Below are positions 61,313-64,000 of a stretch of DNA of 64,000 nt, one piece after another (position 1 is the first letter of the stretch; every line of letters begins with the position of its first letter). The notes beneath the pieces are model-generated. The model was not told the DNA's origin and did not search any database. It saw nothing but the letters and a program-made list of their open reading frames with translations. A program made the position numbers and the translations under genes. The stretch comes from Terriglobia bacterium (GTDB taxonomy: Bacteria > Acidobacteriota > Terriglobia > Acidiferrales > UBA7541). The stretch covers positions 62,001-126,000 of the forward strand of contig JAIQEW010000002.1 of assembly GCA_020073605.1 (NCBI GenBank), in the 5' to 3' direction.

Positions 61313-61807
61313 ATGGTGCGGAAACTATCTTTGTTGCTTGGGTTGGTGCTGTTGGCTTCGATCTCGGCGCGAGCGCAGGGGCTGGGAGACAAGGTGGAGG
61401 CGTTCGGCGGCTTTTCCTACATGCATGCCGACAATTTCCCTTCGTCCAATCTGAGCGGTTGGGAACTCGCGGGTGAATACAAGTTTGCCGGCTGGCTGGG
61501 CGGCGTCGCGGATCTTGATGGCCACTACGGCGGTGGTTTTTCCGTCCATACATACCTGTTCGGACCGCAGGTTTCCTGGCCCGCCCGCGTTTCCCCGTTT
61601 GCGCACGTCCTGATCGGCGGCGCCCACGTCAGTGCGGGCGGCTTCTCTGACTCGTCATTTGCAACGGCGATCGGCGCGGGAATCGACACGGAGCTGGTCC
61701 ACGGAATCTACTGGCGCATCATTCAGGGCGATTACTTTCCCACCCACTTTGGTGGCGCCCGGCAGGACAATGTGCGCATCTCGACCGGAATCGTATTCCA
61801 CTTCTAG
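61313..61807 (+). CDS. Outer-membrane beta-barrel protein
   Basis: 164 residues. Signal peptide MVRKLSLLLGLVLLASISARA. Then alternating hydrophobic strands (KVEAFGGFSYMHADNF, WELAGEYKFAGWLGGVADLDGHY, FGPQVSWPARVSPFAHVLIGG) and a terminal Phe (ISTGIVFHF), the pattern of small OmpA-like 8-strand barrels. Function unknown; such barrels are structural or adhesin-like. ATG at 61313; TAGGAGA at 8 bases. Downstream of the receptor, ahead of tonB on the other strand. Confidence 0.82.
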   Translation: MVRKLSLLLGLVLLASISARAQGLGDKVEAFGGFSYMHADNFPSSNLSGWELAGEYKFAGWLGGVADLDGHYGGGFSVHTYLFGPQVSWPARVSPFAHVLIGGAHVSAGGFSDSSFATAIGAGIDTELVHGIYWRIIQGDYFPTHFGGARQDNVRISTGIVFHF

Positions 61808-61831
61808 CCGCTCATTCGGTCATCGCAATTC

Positions 61832-61878
61832 AGGAGCGGTCCGCCGCGCGCTTGCTCCGGGCGCGGCCGACCGCTCCT
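61832..61878. terminator. Bidirectional-type terminator between barrel protein and tonB
   Basis: AGGAGCGGTC (61832-61841) pairs perfectly with GACCGCTCCT (61869-61878) and CCGCGC/GCGCGG lies inside. Very stable; lacks a strong T-tract on either strand, so it may work as a weaker or partner-assisted terminator for both convergent genes. Confidence 0.6.
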
Positions 61879-61889
61879 AAAGGCCGCGT

Positions 61890-62606
61890 CTACTCGAGAA
61901 TGAAGTTCACCGTAATCCGCGTCTCAACCTCGACGGGAGTGCCGTTCAATCGCGTTGGCTGATAGCGCCACTGCCAGACGGCGGCAACGGCCGCCCGCGC
62001 GAGAATCGGATTGCCGCTGACAACTTCGATGTCCCGCACGCTTCCGTCCGTGCCGATAATCGCGCGCAGTTCCACGGTGCCGCCGAGATGAATGGTCCTC
62101 GCAAGTGACGGATACTCAGGCTGCACGCGGTAAACAAGCATCGCATCCATCACTCTACTGATCATCGGAGGCTTGACCGGGCGTGTAAGCGGAGGAGGAA
62201 CGATCGTATCGCGCGCCATCCACGTCGGTGTATCGATGGTTTCCCCTGGTCCCGACCCGATGTACGGATCCTGCGGCGCATCAGGCTCCGCGGCGGGCGG
62301 GTGAGTGATCGCTCCGTGTGTAGGAACACGGTAATTGGACGTAGGCCTCGAAGCCGGGTTCGGATTTGCGCGCTCGTGGGCCCGTTGGGAATGTCGGGCA
62401 TGGGGAAAAGGCACCGCAGGCGTGACGATGGTTGCAGGCGGCAGCACGCCGGGCGTCACGAGTGGCCATAGCAACAGGCCCACCACCACGGCCGCCTCGA
62501 ATGCGAGGGACGCAAGCAGCGCTTTCCTGCGAAGCCGCCTCGCGCGCCCAATCGCTCCCGCGTCGGCATCCAAAACACATTGTGAAAGGTTTCCTAAGTC
62601 GCTCAC
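61890..62606 (-). CDS. tonB: TonB energy transducer
   Basis: 238 residues. One N-terminal helix (LLASLAFEAAVVVGLLLWPLVT), a Pro-rich spacer (PFPHARHSQRAHERANPNP, PPPLTRPVKPPM), and the TonB C-terminal domain: YRVQPEYPSLARTIHLGGTVELRAIIGTDGSVRDIEVVSGNPILARAAVAAVWQWRYQPTRLNG, with the end VEVETRITVNFIL. Couples the proton motive force via ExbBD to receptors such as the one at 57468. GTG at 62606 has GGAGG about 7 bases upstream; a GTG two codons earlier is possible. No exbB/exbD adjacent. Confidence 0.9.
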   Translation of the reverse strand: MSDLGNLSQCVLDADAGAIGRARRLRRKALLASLAFEAAVVVGLLLWPLVTPGVLPPATIVTPAVPFPHARHSQRAHERANPNPASRPTSNYRVPTHGAITHPPAAEPDAPQDPYIGSGPGETIDTPTWMARDTIVPPPLTRPVKPPMISRVMDAMLVYRVQPEYPSLARTIHLGGTVELRAIIGTDGSVRDIEVVSGNPILARAAVAAVWQWRYQPTRLNGTPVEVETRITVNFILE

Positions 62607-62909
62607 AGGCACACCTCCTCCATTCAGTTGGACAGAATGGGAACGGCGCGGCGGCTTAGGCTGGGATCAAGCGGCCCGTCGCCGCGCTTGGGTTGACGCT
62701 GGAGTTCGCGCGATCTCTACAGGGCATAGACACCGCCCTTGCGAAGAGGTTCCCAGGGACCCAGGCTTTGCGGGCTCTCTGATCTAAGCCATTGCACGGC
62801 AGCAAGTTGCAGCAATCCGTAGAAACAGTGCATCAATCCGGGCGGTCGGTGCGTCTAAGAATTCGTAGGCACCCCAATTGGGGGGCATAAATCATACGAG
62901 GTGGTCATC
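62607..62909. other. Intergenic region tonB / zinc-ribbon gene
   Basis: 303 bases without a gene. The only clear element is the self-complementary CCCCAATTGGGG about 25 bases before the zinc-ribbon ATG. No good promoter hexamers are visible on either strand. Confidence 0.4.
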
Positions 62910-63224
62910 ATGAAGGGCTCTTCTCTTGAAACAGTAGGCGTTCGCTACACCGGCTGGGCCGCGCTGAACCGCGACCCGCTCGAGGATCTGGTCGAGTACA
63001 CGTGTCCTCACTGTGGGGCACACGGCACCAAAGCCGCGCGGCGTCCCCGCTCCGAGTATCACTTCACCGACGGGTTCGTGCAGGACCTGCACGGTGAGAT
63101 GAGCATGTGCCGGAATTGCAGGAAGTCGCTGCGGGTTTCGCCCGTGGTCCTGCTGCACGACCGGGACGAGCAGCGGCGGTTCAACGCCGTCTTTTCGGCC
63201 GATCTGGAAGTCTCCAAGAACTAA
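62910..63224 (+). CDS. Zinc-ribbon protein of unknown function
   Basis: 104 residues with two CxxC pairs: YTCPHCGAHG (about 31-40) and SMCRNCRKS (about 65-73), a single zinc ribbon or knuckle of about 30 residues between. The rest (HDRDEQRRFNAVFSADLEVS) is helical. No further motif. ATG at 62910 has ACGAGGTGG about 6 bases upstream, so it is a real gene. A CCCCAATTGGGG palindrome at about 62873-62884, just upstream, may be its operator. Divergent from tonB, convergent with the LOG-family gene. Confidence 0.65.
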   Translation: MKGSSLETVGVRYTGWAALNRDPLEDLVEYTCPHCGAHGTKAARRPRSEYHFTDGFVQDLHGEMSMCRNCRKSLRVSPVVLLHDRDEQRRFNAVFSADLEVSKN

Positions 63225-63286
63225 GCTCGCGGGCCGGATCTCCCGACGTCGCAACTCCGCCGCCGGTAGTGTGCCTGCGTGCGGCG

Positions 63287-64000
63287 CTAGTCCACGTCGA
63301 GCGCGAGGTGATGGGTTTCCATTTGAGTGCGGACGCGATCGAATGCGTCGTCCACGTTGTCGGCAAACTGAAGCATTTTGTAGTCTTCCTCGGACACCGT
63401 TCCGGTGCGGACCATGTGCCGCCAGTTGAGAACCTTGTCCCAGTATTGGCGTCCGTAAATCAGAATCAGGTGGCGCTGGGCGAGTTTGCCGGTTTGCAGG
63501 AGCGTGAGCATTTCCCAGAGCTCGTCCATCGTGCCGAAGCCGCCGGGGAAAACGATCAAGGCCTTGGCCATCTGCGCGAACCACAGCTTGCGCATAAAAA
63601 AGTAATGGAAGCAGAAATTCAATTCGGAGCTGATGTAGGGATTCGGCCGCTGCTCGTGCGGGAGCTGGATGCTCAGCCCGATCGACGAGCCGCCCGCCTC
63701 GGCCGCGCCGCGGTTGGCCGCTTCCATGATGCCGGGGCCGCCGCCCGAGCAGATCACGAACCGCCGCGGGTGCACGCCGAGCGTCATGGCCCACGCCGTG
63801 ATGCGCCGCGATAGCTCGCGCGCGTCTTCGTAGTAACGCGACATCCCCAGATGCGACCGCGCCGTGCGAATCTTTCCCTGCCACTCGCGCGTCCGCCGGC
63901 CGCGCGCTTCGTGCTTGATTCGCCGGAGATCGGCGAGCGCCTGGTCTCGCGACTTGATGCGCGCGGACCCGAACATCACGATCGTATCGCCCACCTTCGC
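63287..64000 (-). CDS. LOG-family (TIGR00730) Rossmann-fold nucleotide-binding protein, 5' truncated
   Basis: At least 237 residues. The reading frame is open to the window edge and starts (A)KVGDTIVMFGSARIKS, the core of the family; the real start is beyond 64000. Signature motifs: CSGGGPGIMEAANRGAAEAGG and the PGGFGTMDELWE active-site loop. Family members are cytokinin-riboside 5'-monophosphate phosphoribohydrolases (LOG) or relatives, often long forms (Rossmann-fold nucleotide-binding protein, YgdH type) in bacteria. Ends 62 bases after the convergent zinc-ribbon gene. Confidence 0.9.
   Translation of the reverse strand, partial: AKVGDTIVMFGSARIKSRDQALADLRRIKHEARGRRTREWQGKIRTARSHLGMSRYYEDARELSRRITAWAMTLGVHPRRFVICSGGGPGIMEAANRGAAEAGGSSIGLSIQLPHEQRPNPYISSELNFCFHYFFMRKLWFAQMAKALIVFPGGFGTMDELWEMLTLLQTGKLAQRHLILIYGRQYWDKVLNWRHMVRTGTVSEEDYKMLQFADNVDDAFDRVRTQMETHHLALDVD

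Noticed and set aside
1-64000. CRISPR arrays, insertion sequences, prophage or integron elements
   Set aside because: No direct repeats of CRISPR type, no transposase or integrase, and no terminal inverted repeats were noticed on either strand.

Overview
The window reads as a gene-dense chromosomal segment of an Acidobacteriota-type bacterium (inference). GC is high, about 60% by eye. The hints are an Oar-like TonB-dependent receptor with an N-terminal carboxypeptidase-regulatory-like domain, tandem MacB-type permeases without an ATPase, a B12-dependent ribonucleotide reductase, IPT/beta-propeller surface proteins, and many small conserved membrane or TPR proteins. No transposase, integrase, phage gene or CRISPR array was seen. 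Convergent neighbours often overlap by a few bases or are only a few bases apart, which suggests a streamlined, vertically inherited region rather than an island.

Layout. 1-2.1 kb (minus): rpmH-rnpA-yidD-yidC, with unusually deep gene overlaps. 2.1-6.7 kb: small membrane protein, homoserine dehydrogenase, membrane-inserted alpha/beta hydrolase, NmrA-type reductase. 7-12.8 kb: translation/SRP block ffh, rpsP, khpA, rimM, trmD, rplS, rnhB, interrupted by two minus-strand genes (GNAT acetyltransferase, small membrane protein). 13-19.3 kb: long TPR protein, small membrane protein, thiE, AI-2E-type permease, glmM. 19.3-23 kb: candidate small RNA and nrdJ with a rich regulatory region. 23-26.9 kb: ABC-2 transporter plus TPR operon and a secreted protein. 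26.9-30.6 kb (minus): M48 protease, secreted protein, a structured leader with terminator, and a two-domain sulfurtransferase. 30.7-37.9 kb: secreted or cell-envelope proteins (CarboxypepD_reg, START-like, IPT/propeller lipoprotein, esterase, DUF3237, PilZ-like). 38-47.6 kb: M20 peptidase, HU, pncB-pncA, an ECF sigma factor with a zinc-finger/bactofilin-like membrane anti-sigma candidate, polA, rhodanese. 47.6-53.1 kb: tRNA-Asn, uvrA, CPBP protease, mtnA. 53.1-64 kb: three MacB-type permeases, TonB-dependent receptor, beta-barrel protein, TonB, zinc-ribbon protein, LOG-family protein.

How the genes work together. The first two blocks make and target proteins (RNase P protein, L34, L19, S16, SRP, YidC/YidD, 16S and tRNA processing). 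polA, rnhB, uvrA, nrdJ and HU serve DNA replication, repair and packaging. pncB/pncA salvage nicotinamide through nicotinate to NAD. The right end is an outer-membrane group (receptor, barrel, TonB).

The most interesting signal is the leader of the sulfurtransferase gene (27827-27999, minus). It has its own promoter, three mutually complementary 9-base segments that can pair in two exclusive ways, and an intrinsic terminator. That is the architecture of a transcriptional switch, and its family is not recognised here. Other notable points are recurrent very short mRNA leaders, a self-consistent ECF promoter in front of the sigma gene, a DnaA-box-containing nrdJ promoter, and PolA with an apparently dead proofreading domain.
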